From Phylloscopus collybita (lineage: Eukaryota > Chordata > Aves > Passeriformes > Phylloscopidae): a DNA stretch of 64,000 nucleotides. Below the pieces are notes generated by a model. That model saw only the letters and a list, made by a program, of their open reading frames with translations. It ran no database searches and was not told where the DNA came from. Made by a program: the position numbers and the translations under genes. Positions 1-9,843 of the stretch are shown piece after piece; the first letter of the stretch is position 1; each line of letters opens with the position of its first letter. The DNA is taken from assembly GCA_027886175.1 (NCBI GenBank), contig JAJNNQ010000011.1:3658001-3722000 (forward strand), given 5' to 3'.

Positions 1-20
1 CTTTCTGTTTTCTCTCTCAG

Positions 21-2188
21 TGCCTGCAAGGACTGCATTTTCTCCACTCCAACCATGTCATGCACAGAGATGTGAAGAGCCACAACATCCTCCTCAGAAC
101 TGATGGCTCTGTCAAGCTGGGTCAGTATACTCTTGGTCAGGTGCAGCATTCCAGGGACATGTGGGGTGTGGGGCTGCTTTGGAGTGACTGCCAGCCCCCC
201 AAAAATGGTGCTGCTGGCATTGCAGGGACCTCTGCTGTGAGCTGACCACATGGTTGCTGCGGCACAGACCTAGCACAAGGAACAAGCAGTCCAGAGTGGC
301 TGTGCTCTGTGTGTGTCCCTTCCCGAGGGAGGGAGCAACAAGTGCAAAGCTTCAGGGAACAAAAGCCACTGCTGGAGGCAGTCTCAAAAATGGGGGGATT
401 TTTGAAGTGGCCAATGCCATATTGCCTTGGCTAAAGTCCTGAGCAAACAGCAGGGACAGCTGTCCAGGAGATTCAACAGCACATTCTCCAACTTCTCCTG
501 GGCAATTCTTTTGCTTGCTTTCCTCTTTGCACAGTATTCAACTCAAAACAGTCCTTTGCTTTCTCCCCAGCTGATTTTGGCTTCTCTGCTCAACTCACCT
601 CTGAGCAGAGCAGACGGCACTCGGTGATCGGGACTCCTGCTTGGATGGCTCCTGAAGTGGTGAAAGGTCGACCCTATGGCCCCAAAATGGACATCTGGTC
701 TCTTGGGATTGTGGGCACTGAAATGGTGGAAGGAGAAGCTCCTTATGAGAGAGCAAGTCCTTGCTTGGTAAGGTGTCAATACTCTCTGATCCCGCTGTCT
801 TTCTCACCTGTCCCACCTTCTGTCTGCCCTTGGACAAAATCCCATTGCCAGCTGCTGGAACTACTTCCACCACAGTCCCTTTCTGAAAAGGTCCCTGCAG
901 CACATCAGCATCTGCTGTAGTTTTGGGTGCATCACTGGGGGAACTCCAGCCTCACCCAACACAAACAATCTCCACGCTCAGGCAACATTTTGCTTTGGCT
1001 TAGAAGTCGTTCCAGCTCTTTTGGCTGTGGAGATGGCCCTGCTAACAGGAAACAAGCATCTTAGAACTGGTGTCATCTTTCCTGAAATGAAGGAAAGAAA
1101 CCCAAACCTAACAAAGTTTCTAAAACAGTTGTTTGAAGAGGAGAAGTGCACCCCCATTCTTCTCACAGGGAAACTTGCCTGGAACATGGACATGAGGGTG
1201 TGAAGGCCACAGAGGCTCTCGTGCTTCTTGTGCAGTGCTGCTGAAACACTCAGGGACCATCTTTCTTTCCTAAGGTGCTTTTGCTGATGTAGTTTTCATT
1301 AACAGCATCAGTCAATGAAATCTGCTGCCAAGGCCAGATCTGCTGGATGTTGGAGAAGCTGTGGCTGCACTGGGGTTTGGGGTTTTTCTTGGTCCAGGAA
1401 AGGCATCTCTGCCTCTGTGCCACGGCAGAAACAAACTGCCACTGCAGAGTGGAGCTTGAACAATGGGATCTGGGAGAGCAGTTACAGACACAGTGAAAGG
1501 AGCAGGGGAGAGATTCGTGTTTCCTTTTTCTCCAGGCTAAATGCTTGATAGCCACAACAGGCTGCGGCAGCCCGAGCTCGTCTCACCTTTGCTGCGTCAC
1601 TTCCTGAGCTGCTGCCTGCAGACAGACGAGGCGCAGCGCTGGTTTGCCCAGGAGCTCCTGCAGGTAAAATGCCCAGGGGCTGCAGGTGGAACAGTGTCCC
1701 AGGGATGAGCTCCTCCTCCACTCAAGTGCCAGGCATCAGATGAGCCCCCCTCCTCCTCACCTCCACTCTTGGTGCTGTTCAAAGGAGAACACTCAGCAAT
1801 CCTGGACTGGGCTGGGCTGGCAGGGACCTGTCCAGGTCATCTGCTCCAAGTGCCCTGCCATGAGCAGAGACACCCTGAAAGAGATCAGGATGCTCAGACT
1901 TGAAACATTTCCAGGCCCGGGGCACTTGTCAGCTCTTGCAGCAAGCTGTGCCACTGTTGCCCCACTGTTTCTCCTTTGACCTACTCTGACTCAATCCCTC
2001 TTTCATTTAAAAAATATTACCCTGCTTTTGAGGCTCTTAGCTTGAAAAGTAATGGTTCATTGTTGGTTTTTTTTTTTCCTTTTCTGCAGCATCCATTTGT
2101 AACAGAGGCCATGGTCACATCCACCCTGGTGCCACTGATCATTGTGGTGAAAGAGCAGAAAGAAAAGAGAAGAATAGATCATAATTGA
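21..2188 (+). pseudogene. PAK-like serine/threonine kinase, 3' exons, frameshifted
   Basis: Four exons of a STE20/PAK-type kinase catalytic domain. Exon 21-120 carries the HRDVKSHN catalytic loop and ends in phase 1 before GTCAGT. Exon 571-767 restores the DFG motif across the junction and contains GTPAWMAPE and the DIWSLGI segment, ending before GTAAGG. Exon 1536-1663 matches the C-lobe (LIATTG, then LRQPELVSPLLRHFL), but the two halves are in different frames with the shift near 1560-1562; read in the phase handed over by exon 571-767 it hits TGA soon after. The last exon 2090-2188 (HPFVTEAM to a TGA) matches the PAK C-terminus and follows a good polypyrimidine-AG acceptor. Catalytic residues are intact, so the frame break is the main sign of decay. 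The N-terminal part lies left of the window. Introns 121-570, 768-1535 and 1664-2089 show no other gene. PAK3-like copies are multiplied in songbirds (family knowledge). Confidence 0.8.
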
Positions 2189-2208
2189 TCTATTTCTCCA
2201 TGACCAGC

Positions 2209-2757
2209 TGTGGGGGTGGACAAGGCTCCAGTGGCTCTGCCTTGGAGGAGATAAGAAGAATTGCACAACTACCTCTGCCAGAGCCTTAAGATAACAGCCA
2301 GTCTTTCGGTTACGGCGACCAAAAAAGAGGACCACAATCCCCTACGAGATTTTATGTAGATCTGTTGCAAACTATTGGCTTTGTACCTCTTCCCCTCCCA
2401 CCTTAGTTCCCCATAAAAACCCCTTGAGTTCCATAGCCCCTAGGGTACCCGTCCCTGGCTCCCTTCGCCTGGAACTTTGCAATAAAGTTACCTTATGCGG
2501 AATTGCCAAACGGACCCTCACTCTCTCCTTCCCGGGCCGGCTAAGAGAGAAGCTACCTCGCAAGGGCAGAAGCTGACAATCACTGAGCTGAGAAATCACA
2601 AGAGCGGAGAATCACTGCTCTGCCCCCCTGCTGAGGCCTTCTCTACCAGCTGAGGAGTTACTTTGACCACCCAGGGTGTCTCTAACGAGATACCTTTCGG
2701 GGTGGCTCGAAGCCTCCTGGGTCCCAGCTGCGGACCCCAGAACCAGCTGGGATCAAT
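2209..2757 (+). mobile_element. Solo LTR-like element
   Basis: Directly after the kinase stop lies a stretch with LTR layout: a TG start at 2209, a TATA-like ATAAAAA at 2413-2419, and a polyadenylation signal AATAAA at 2481-2486 about 70 bases downstream. No coding frame runs through it. The right edge abuts a different LTR truncated inside its own TATA region. Ends and family are uncertain. Confidence 0.5.
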
Positions 2758-3055
2758 CCAGGTAGGAATGGTTGGCTCCTCCCACACTGGGTGGAGCATC
2801 TCCCAATGGGATGATGGAATGTGTCCTGTCACTGCTGAGCCTGCATGGCCCATCAGCAGAAGATATCCCCTGGAGGGTGGACAGGTGGTGAAAGAGATAA
2901 GAAACACTGCCCCACCTGGTTTGAACAGCTGGCCCGTTATCAGAAAGCATCAGCCCCCCTCCCCCCAGAGTTAAAAGAGATAAAGAAAAACATCTCTCCA
3001 GCTGCTGACAACAGATGAAACAGAACACACATTTTTGGTTCCATAACCCAAGACA
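2758..3055 (-). mobile_element. Truncated LTR (TGTCTTGGG family), U3 part
   Basis: On the minus strand it starts TGTCTTGGGTTATGG at 3055 and is nearly the same sequence as 36649-36950 on the plus strand, ending where that copy reaches its TATA box. The insertion point next to a CCCAAGC motif is shared with 15902 and 57234, so the insertion is older than the segmental duplications. Confidence 0.65.
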
Positions 3056-3124
3056 GCCATGCTTGGGTTTGGGGGTTCCAGGCCTCTCATGCACAGTCTG
3101 GGGATTTAATCCCTCCTTTCCCTT

Positions 3125-3470
3125 AATTAAGGCACCTCCTGGCAGCTTTTTCCTGCAAAGAATCCATGAGTTTGGGGATTTTGGGGGGGCTGTTTTGGAC
3201 AGGGACAGCTCTGTCTGGCTTTCCCCTCCCTCTTGTGGCCTCTCAGCCACCCCCAACACCCTGGGGCTGCTGGGATTTCCCTCCTGGGGACAAGGACCTT
3301 CATTCCCTTCCAGGAGCCCAATGCCCAGCTGGGGCTCCAGGTCAGGGGCTCCTTGAGCAGCTGCCCCAGAACCTCCGCCAGGGTCTTCCAGTGCAGCCGG
3401 AACCGCTCGTCCTGGAGTCCCCAAAGCCCTCAGCAAGCCCCAAGTCCCTCCCAGGAACCCTCAACTCCCT
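3125..3470 (-). repeat. Duplicated ZNF 3'-flank block with exon-like frame (copy 1)
   Basis: Present in three copies (also 15530-15870 plus and 57250-57620 minus). Read on this strand, one frame in the part near 3300-3420 gives a peptide resembling a coding exon: after a PyAG-like site comes DERFRLHWKTLAEVLGQLLK. The same frame in the other copies reads AERLWQRWETLAEVLGQLLK or close to it. I do not recognise the family; it may be an exon captured when the flank was first duplicated. Confidence 0.4.
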
Positions 3471-3479
3471 CACACCCAG

Positions 3480-3740
3480 CATCCCCCACAGCCCCTGCAA
3501 GTTCCCCCCATGGCACCGGCCATGGCCACGTCCCCACATGGCACTGGCCATGTCCCACCATGGCCTCACCCATGGCTGTCTCCCCACCACGTTTCCATCC
3601 CTGTCATTGTCCCCCACATCTCCATCTGAGCCCGTGTCCCCCTGTGTCCCCAGGAATGGCCATGTCCCCCTCCATGTCCATGTGTCCCCACATCACTCTC
3701 CATGTCTATGTCCCCCCATGTCCCCACCCAGGTCTTAGTT
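3480..3740. repeat. CATGG/TGTCCCC-rich tandem repeat
   Basis: Imperfect tandem repeat built on ccatggccatgtcccc-like units of about 15-20 bases. It recurs, in matching orientation relative to the nearest ZNF gene, at 15225-15480 and 57640-57925, and a short piece sits alone at 12485-12640. Confidence 0.75.
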
Positions 3741-3878
3741 CAATGTCCTCATTTTACCCCAGTGTCAGATGTTTTTAAAGGGATAAAGAGAAATGAAAAG
3801 CAAATCAAGGCCAAAAGAAAAGGATTTCTGTGTCTGTGCCAGCTGAGGATCCACGTGCTTGTGTGGGAGGGAAGAACC

Positions 3879-3884
3879 TTTATT
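3879..3884 (-). terminator. Candidate poly(A) signal of ZNF-1
   Basis: TTTATT on the plus strand reads AATAAA on the minus strand, 480 bases beyond the ZNF-1 stop. The equivalent positions downstream of ZNF-2 (near 15073) and ZNF-8 (near 58072) are mutated to non-signals. Confidence 0.5.
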
Positions 3885-3967
3885 GGAGGGGTTTCCACCC
3901 CACTGTCTTCAAAACCTTGATCTTTGCCCCAGTTCATCAGCATTTGCCTGCAGAAGACACCCTCAGG

Positions 3968-4040
3968 CAATAGGAAATCAAAATTGTGGAATCCTTGAGG
4001 TTGGAAAAGACCTCCAAGATAATCCAGCATTCACTGATGC
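3968..4040 (-). mobile_element. CR1 LINE 3' tail fragment
   Basis: Contains the avian CR1 3'-end signature (minus strand TGGAGGTCTTTTCCAACCTC and the flanking bases). The same fragment is at the same place in the 3' flank of ZNF-2, -3, -7 and -8. Confidence 0.65.
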
Positions 4041-4299
4041 CCCAGAAGATAGGATTGAACACAAAAGATTTTCTGAGATTGAAAGTCAACAAATCCACTC
4101 TCCTCAAGGAATTCCCAGCGTCGGTCTGTGTCCCGATGGATGTTCCTCCCCCTGTGTTTATCCAGGTGCCTACGGGGAGACAGGAAGATGTGGAGGCCCC
4201 CCAGTCAGGTGTCTTCCCAACAGGGATCACCAGGACCCCTGGTCACCAGAGCTCTGGCCAACAGGGTCACTGGGGATCATCCAACGCTGATCCTCCCAA

Positions 4300-4363
4300 G
4301 GGGGATGGAGCTGGAGCAGCGCACGAAGCTCTTCCCGCTCTCAGGGCACTCCCAGCGCTTCCA
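4300..4363 (-). other. Relic finger after the stop codon
   Basis: Right behind the stop, still in frame, the sequence reads KRWECPESGKSFVRCSSS-like: the start of another finger with its second Cys replaced by Ser. The same relic follows ZNF-3, -5, -6, -7 and -8, and a worn version follows ZNF-2. Confidence 0.6.
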
Positions 4364-5880
4364 TTAGTGGTGGCTCTGCTGGTGTCTGGTCAAGTGAGAC
4401 TTCCTGGAGAAGCTCTTCCCACACTCAGGACACTCGTAGGGCCTCTCCCCGGTGTGGATGCGCCGGTGCCTGATGAGGGCAGAGTTCTGCTTGAAGCCCT
4501 TCCTGCAGTCGGGGCAGCGGAAGGGCCTCTCCTCCGTGTGAATCCGCTGATGTCTGAGGAGAGTGGAGCTGGTGTGAAACCTCTTCCCACACTCGGGACA
4601 CTCGTAGGGCCTCTCCCCAGTGTGGATGAGCTGGTGTCTTCTCAGGTGAGAGCTGCTTCTAAAGCCCTTCCCACATTCCAAGCAGGTGTAGGGCCCTTCC
4701 CCAGTGTGGATCACCTGGTGCTGAAGCAGGTCTGAGCTTTCTCTGAAGCTCTTCCCACACTCCCCACACTTGTAGGGCTTTTCCCCAGTGTGGATCATCT
4801 GGTGTTTCCTGAGTTTGTCCTTCAGATTGAAGCTCATCCCACACGCCCCACACTCATAGGGCCGTTCCACCGTGTGGATCACCTGGTGCCGGATCAGGGC
4901 TGAGCTTACTCTGAAGCTCTTCCCACACTCCCCACACTTGCAGGGTTTTTCCCCAGTGTGGATCATCTGGTGTTGCCTAAGACTGTCCTTCCGGATAAAG
5001 CTCATCCCACATTCCCCACACTTGTAGGGCTTTTCCTTGGTGTGGATTCTCTTGTGCTGAATCAGGTGAGACCTCAGCTTGAAGCTCATCCCACACTCCC
5101 CACACTCATAGGGCCGTTCCCCAGTGTGGATCACCTGGTGCTGCATCAGCTCGGACCTGTAGCTGAAGCCCTTCCCACATTCCAAGCACTTGTGGGGCTT
5201 CTCGCCTCCATCAGGCTTCTCCTCCAGCTCTGAGCTCCGGTTGGATCTCCGGCCGCCCTCCTGGCACAGGGGGGGTCTTTCCTCCTCGCAGCTCCCTGGG
5301 CTGGGTTTGCAGCCCCTCCTCCTGCGGGATCTCCGGGGCTTTTCCTCCTTCTCCATCCGGACACTCCTTGGGAATGAAAAATCCTGGTTTGGAAGGAAAA
5401 AAAAAGGAGAGCGCCTTCGGCTGGGGGTTCCTCCTTGTCCAAGTTCCTCTTAGAAAATCATTGGGCACCTTGTGTCTGTAAGAACCTCCACAACACCAAG
5501 ATTCACCCCAAAAAGTCCTCCAAACATCAAGACACAGATAAAACCTCTTCTAAAACATAAAGGTTCAGCCCCTTGCAAAAACCCAAAGCACCAAATTTTA
5601 GCCCAATAAAGATCAGAAACACCAAGATTCACTCCCAGGAAAATCCTGGATCCACCTCCCCAGTCACCTGCTGCATGTGGGGGGGCAACGCTCCCGGGGC
5701 TGGGGGAGGCTGCAGATCCAGGGAGGGGTGGAACCTTGTGCTGCCTCCTCTTCCTGCTCCTCCTCCTCCTCCTGTGTCCCTACTCTTCCTCACACTCCTC
5801 TTCCTCCTACTGTTCCTCCTTCTCCTGCACAATCCCACCTTCTCCTCCCACGTGCATCCTTTGACCATTTTGTTCTTCAT
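4364..5880 (-). CDS. ZNF-1: C2H2 zinc-finger protein, 10 fingers, two coding exons
   Basis: Predicted nuclear DNA-binding protein. The finger exon is 4364-5383 on the minus strand, after a pyrimidine-rich acceptor ending AACCAG. It carries ten C2H2 fingers (first ligand Cys at residue 57 counted from the Met at 5356), TGEKP-type linkers, a basic [14 protein letters not shown] stretch in front, and ends HQQSHH-stop. An upstream exon 5668-5880 begins ATGAAGAACAAAATG with G at -3 and ends CAG before GTGACT. Both junctions are phase 0, so splicing gives 71+9+330 = 410 residues. If that exon is unused, translation would begin at 5356 (330 residues). No KRAB or SCAN domain is visible. All zinc ligands are present in the ten fingers. 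Head to head with ZNF-2 across the CpG block at 8.4-9.8 kb. The exon join is inference from phase and conservation with ZNF-3 and ZNF-6. Confidence 0.85.
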
Positions 5881-6439
5881 CCCTGCTTCTCCTTCCCTTC
5901 TCCTCCTGCCCCCAGGATTGACTGGGGACCCGAGAGTGTCCAGGAGACAGACGAGTGACAGATCAGGGTGGGCTGGGAAGAGTCAGCAGGGAGAGAGCAC
6001 TGAAAATCTCATCAGGGAGGACACTGGGATCTTCAGGGAGGAAACATGGCAGGGCACCCATGCAGGGTGGAAAAGGGAAAGCCAGGAAGGGGTCCCGGCA
6101 AAAGGGATGATGATCCCAAAATATCTCTGAAGGGTCACTTGGGAGAATGTCGAGGCAGTTTGCACATTCTCCCAGAGGTAATTAAGGACATTGACACCAA
6201 GGGGGTCAATTAGGGAAGTCAAGGAGGGATTCGGACAACAGGGGATGGATGGTGTTGGTGTGCTGGGAAGGGAAAGGGTGAAGGGGAGTGTGCAGGAATA
6301 TGGTGAAGGCAAGAAGCAGCAGCAGGAATCGCTGCGGGAAGAAAAAGGATGATGGAAAAGAGGAACAAGAAGGGGAATGTGGATTCTACATGGAAGGATC
6401 AAGATTATCCTTGAATGACTTTATTTGGGTCCCTGCAGA
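5881..6439. other. Intron/upstream region shared by all ZNF units
   Basis: No gene of its own. The stretch is repeated near 12650-12900, 22440-22800, 32870-33130, 46320-46800, 50290-50520 and 60130-60650. It may be more of the degraded gag region that follows it. A purine-rich string near 5890-5930 lies just before the upstream exon of ZNF-1 on the minus strand. Confidence 0.4.
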
Positions 6440-6960
6440 AATGAATTGTTTTGCAGAAAGCTCAGCAGCTGTTAGAGGATGAGCATCCACAGGCACTCAG
6501 GGGGGCTGCAGGAGGGGCACAAGAAGCCCCTGTAGCACTTGGTCACAAAGGCACAGCAGGGGAAGAAGGCAAGAAGGGAGGAGGAAAAGGCCAAGGGGAA
6601 GAAGGCAAAGGCCATGGCAGAGTTTCTACAGCCCCTGAGGGATCAAGCCCAGGGCCCAAGGGGGCCCCAGCACCCAGGGCACCGGCTCGGCCACAAGGAC
6701 CTGGCAGAGGCATTGCCCTCCTGGGCAGGGGAGAGCCCACCCAAACAGCCCCTGGCAAGGAATCAGGCTGCCAGCTGCAGGCCAAAAGGACACTGCAAGC
6801 AATAATTACATTACAGGATGTCCTCCAAATAAGAACCAAGCAGACAGATCCAGCTCCTGAATCTGGCCCATCAACCCACTCAAACCAAGAACACAACATT
6901 TCACCGTGGGATGGGATCAGATTATCCATGAGCAGGAGGAGGAGCACAGTGTGGAAAATT
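6440..6960 (+). mobile_element. ERV gag-like fragment (copy 1)
   Basis: One of eight copies. The informative frame reads KKPLQHLVTKAQQGKKARRE, a lysine/glutamate-rich segment like the end of gammaretroviral capsid, then a degenerate zinc-knuckle-like NQAASCRPQGHCK. Two frames are open here because of composition. In this copy the sequence leaves the ERV after CTGCAAGCA and enters the shared block at 6800-8040. No complete viral gene is present. Confidence 0.55.
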
Positions 6961-8040
6961 AAATGACTCAAGATGCAGCTGGCAAAGAGATGACAATGGG
7001 AAAGTGGTGAAATACAGAACAAAGGAAATAAGAAAGCAGCTCATGTTCCGGCCCAAACGTGGAAAGGATGGGAATGGGACACGGTGTCGGGGTTCCCTGG
7101 CACACCAGGGGTTAAACGAATGCTCTTCCTCCTCTTCTGTGCTACAGCAACTCTCATCTTTGGGCCATGCAGGACACCTTGCTGAGTGCAGCTCATTCAG
7201 CAGCTGAGCAAGGGGATGCAGGTGGCAGCCAGGCCTCCTGAGCCACAAAGGGCTACAAAAGGACAGGGAATTGTTGAAAATGACCCGAGAATATTTGATT
7301 TCACATTTGGGTGCTGGTCTTTATCTGTGGTTATTGATTGTAAGCACAGTGCAGTTTAGAATCCCTTTGAGCTGCTTGCTCATTTAACCTCATTGCTCAT
7401 TTGAAGTCTGCACCGTGTAACTCATGGAAGCAGCAGTGTGATGAGTATTTGATGTTGATGTAGACACCTGACAGCTTCTAGAAATGATCATGGGATGAAT
7501 GCATTGTACTGTAGGCCTGGGCAAAATAGAAAATGGTCAAATACTTGTGTGTAACCCAGAGAACTGTATAAAGCAATCAGGTTGTTTCCCACAGCTGCTG
7601 ACTGACCTCTCCAAGGGATAAGGGTCACACAAACCAGAGCAGCAGAGAAGAAAGAGAGAAGAGTTTGTGAACTGTTCCCTCTCCGGGAAGTGTGAAACAA
7701 CAGGATGAGGCCACAAGAAGAAATAAAGAGATTGACCTGATCTGGAGGATATTACATAGATTCGGCACAGCAGAAAACCAAAATAAAGAAAAGTTTCTAT
7801 AACATCAAAAGCTGCCAAGAAAACTTGAGTAGAGCATGAAACTCATGAATATTCATGTAGCTCAGTAAAGGAACAGCACAGAGATAAGGCTGCCTTAAAG
7901 TGCAGGGTGTTCCTTGGCTGATGGCCAGGAAAACTTTTGGAAAATATTCTAAGATTGAATTTTCGTTTTTCTCAGAATTGAGGTCACTGACAATAATCCC
8001 AAAACCAAAGAGGATCCAGGAAGAAAAAACAGAGTCAGTG
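6960..8040 (+). repeat. Shared 1.1-kb block B (copy 1)
   Basis: Unidentified sequence present five times: here, inverted at 10620-11690, 31080-32120 and 62240-63290, and direct at 47340-48450. Copies 1 and 2 form the arms of an inverted repeat around the promoter block near 9.3 kb (coordinate sums about 18,600). The short frames through it differ between copies and look non-coding. Confidence 0.7.
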
Positions 8041-8252
8041 ACTGAAATCTGCTCGGAGAGAGGGCCGGGGACTTGGAGATAAGGAAGGAACGGGAGAAAC
8101 TCATCAGTTTCAGAAAATGTTACTCATTGACACGGACTGCTGCTCAGCCAAGGTTCTGCTGAATTCCTCAACACGGAGAAGAAGCACAAAGCCTGAACAG
8201 AGCCAGGAATATCGGATGTTATACAAAAGGGGGATGCATATTAACGAGGACA
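8040..8252 (+). mobile_element. Promoter-side LTR, internally deleted (copy 1)
   Basis: Starts as the LTR seen whole at 26570-27000 (TGTTACTCATTG...), but jumps from GCATATTAACGAGGACA straight into the CpG block (CGGCACAACCC). The TATA and poly(A) part is missing. The identical junction occurs near 48650 and 61962. Confidence 0.65.
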
Positions 8253-8370
8253 CGGCACAACCCAGCCACAGCCAGAGCCCCCTGCCGCCCCCTCCGCCCG
8301 CAGCCAGCCCCGAGCCCCGAGCCCCGAGCCCCGAGCCCCGAGCCCCGGCACAACCCAGCGCGGCTCCCAC

Positions 8371-8760
8371 CTGCGCCGGAGCCGCCTCCGAGCTCCGGAG
8401 CCGCCTCCGAGCTCCGGAGCCGCCTCCGAGCTCCGGAGCCGCCTCCGAGCTCCGGAGCCGCCTCCGAGCTCCGGAGCCGCCTCCGAGCTCCGGAGCCGCC
8501 TCCGAGCTCCGGAGCCGCCTCCGAGCTCCGGAGCCGCCTCCGAGCTCCGGAGCCGCCTCCGAGCTCCGGAGCCGCCTCCGAGCTCCGGAGCCGCCTCCGA
8601 GCTCCGCAGCCGCCTCCGAGCTCCGCAGCCGCCTCCGAGCTCCGCAGCCGCCTCCGAGCTCCGCCGCCGCCTCCGAGCTCCGGAGCCGCCTCCGAGCTCC
8701 GCCGCCGCCTCCGAGCTCCGCCGCCGCCGCCTCCTCCGCACAGAGGATCCAGAAAATGGC
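8371..8760 (-). other. Non-coding first exon of ZNF-1 (predicted)
   Basis: On the minus strand GCCATTTTCTGGATCCTCTG near 8757 leads into a GGAGGCGG-rich stretch that ends CGGCGCAG before GTGGGAG (donor at 8370). The same exon, about 70 bases long, is seen at 9776-9843, 27253-27330 and 61795-61861. Here it is enlarged by a 19-bp minisatellite. No usable ATG frame leads to the protein, so it is probably 5' UTR. Confidence 0.5.
8385..8735. repeat. 19-bp minisatellite in the ZNF-1 first exon
   Basis: Unit GCCGCCTCCGAGCTCCGGA repeated about 18 times, nearly perfect in the middle with GCAGCC and CCGCC variants at the right end. Because 19 is not a multiple of 3, all three frames cycle through the same peptide and stay open on both strands, which creates long spurious frames. 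Confidence 0.9.
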
Positions 8761-8799
8761 GGCTCTTCTACGCGATGGGGGCGAGACGTGGGCGTGTCC

Positions 8800-8900
8800 C
8801 TGCTCTGCTCTGCCCAATCAGCGCGCAGTCAGACCCAGGAGTGACGGCAGAACCAGCCAATCGTGGCGAGTGGCGGGCTTTGCGGGCGGCATTTCTCGGG
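8800..8900. promoter_or_regulatory. CpG promoter with paired CCAAT boxes (ZNF-1 side)
   Basis: CCAAT at 8814-8818 and 8857-8861, with a CRE-like GTGACGGC at 8841-8848 between them, in a CpG-dense setting upstream of the predicted first exon. The same trio recurs in the other promoter blocks. NF-Y and CREB/ATF binding is inference from motif. Confidence 0.6.
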
Positions 8901-8959
8901 TACCTCGGCTGCGGAGCGGCCCCGGCGCTGGGCCCGGGGGGCTCTGAGGGGGGTGCGTG
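8870..8959 (+). other. Possible divergent exon from the CpG block
   Basis: On the plus strand a CpG-dense stretch ends GGGTGCGTG before GTGAGTGCG, a strong donor at 8960. The same stretch is at 49100 and, inverted, near 61590. The 500 bases that follow are very G-rich (runs of G6-G7) with no gene seen. Confidence 0.35.
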
Positions 8960-9609
8960 GTGAGTGCGGGGGTCCCATGGATTGGGAGGGTCCTGGTGAT
9001 CGGGGGGGACGCGGTGAGGGGGGGTTCCCATGGGTGGGAGAGGGGCGGTGAGTGGTTGGTCCTGGCGCAGTGGGGGGCTCAAGGATGGGAAGGGTCCTAG
9101 AGCTTTGGGGGGGTCGTTGAAGGAGGGGTGGCAGACGATGGGAGGGTCCCGGTCAGTGGGGGGGCCCCGGTAGTTTGCGAGTGGGGGGTCCCTGGTGATA
9201 AGGGTGGTCCCCACTGATAACGGCGGGGGAAGGACAGGACCGAGCCCCAAGGGTCCCCCTCGATACTGGGGAGCCCCCTATGCCCCCCCAGTCCCGCTTC
9301 GGACCCGCCCAGTCCCGGCGCTGTTCCCGGGGCTGAAAGGTGAGGGGCCGAACCCCCCGGGATGGGTGGGGGGCCGCACCTCCCTTGAGTTTGGTTTGTT
9401 CTTTCCCTTTTGGGGGGAAATCCAATCCATGCACTGATGTTCCTAATTACGGGTAGAAGAACGGAGGGCTTTCCTCTGAGCCGGTGCCAGCGAACACGCA
9501 GGGCTGGGCAAGGCGGTGCGGGAGGTGCGGAGAACTTTGTTTGTGTTTTCAGCTCCATCCCGCCTCGGGCCCGGGCCCGTCCCAGGGCTGTTCCTCATCT
9601 GCGGCTTTG

Positions 9610-9843
9610 CCCTCAGACAGCCCGGGGGCGGGGCCTGAGAGCGCGGGGCGGGGCTGGGCCGTGTGCAGAGCCCGCCCCTGGCTCGCGGCCATTGGCTGAT
9701 GGTGCCGTCACTCCTGGCTCTTACTGCGCGCTGATTGGGCAGAGCGGGCAGAAGGACAGCCCTGGCTTTTCAGGGGCGCCATTTTCGGATCCTCGGTGTG
9801 GAGGAGGCGGCGGCGGCGGAGCTCGGAGGCGGCCCCGGCGCAG
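9610..9843 (+). promoter_or_regulatory. CpG promoter and first exon of ZNF-2
   Basis: GC boxes at about 9624-9633 and 9645-9654, inverted CCAAT (ATTGG) at 9691-9695 and 9734-9738, and a CRE-like CCGTCACTC between them, then CGCCATTTTCGGATCCTCGG at 9779 and a donor CAG/GTGGGAG at 9843/9844. It faces right, back to back with the ZNF-1 promoter, so the 1-kb block between 8760 and 9780 may work in both directions. The intron that follows repeats the GCTGGGTTGTGCC sequence of every copy. Confidence 0.6.

Noticed and set aside
3166..3778. Proline/serine/histidine-rich frames of 180-190 codons
   Set aside because: They translate the CATGG/TGTCCCC tandem repeat in two frames.
6451..6966. Second open frame (QKAQQLLEDE start) over the ERV gag-like segment
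   Set aside because: Only the other frame contains gag- and protease-like motifs; this one is open because of GC-rich composition.
8110..8947. Long open frames on both strands through the GC-rich repeat
   Set aside because: They are produced by the 19-bp unit, which lacks stops in every frame. The peptides are pure repeats and include intron and promoter sequence.
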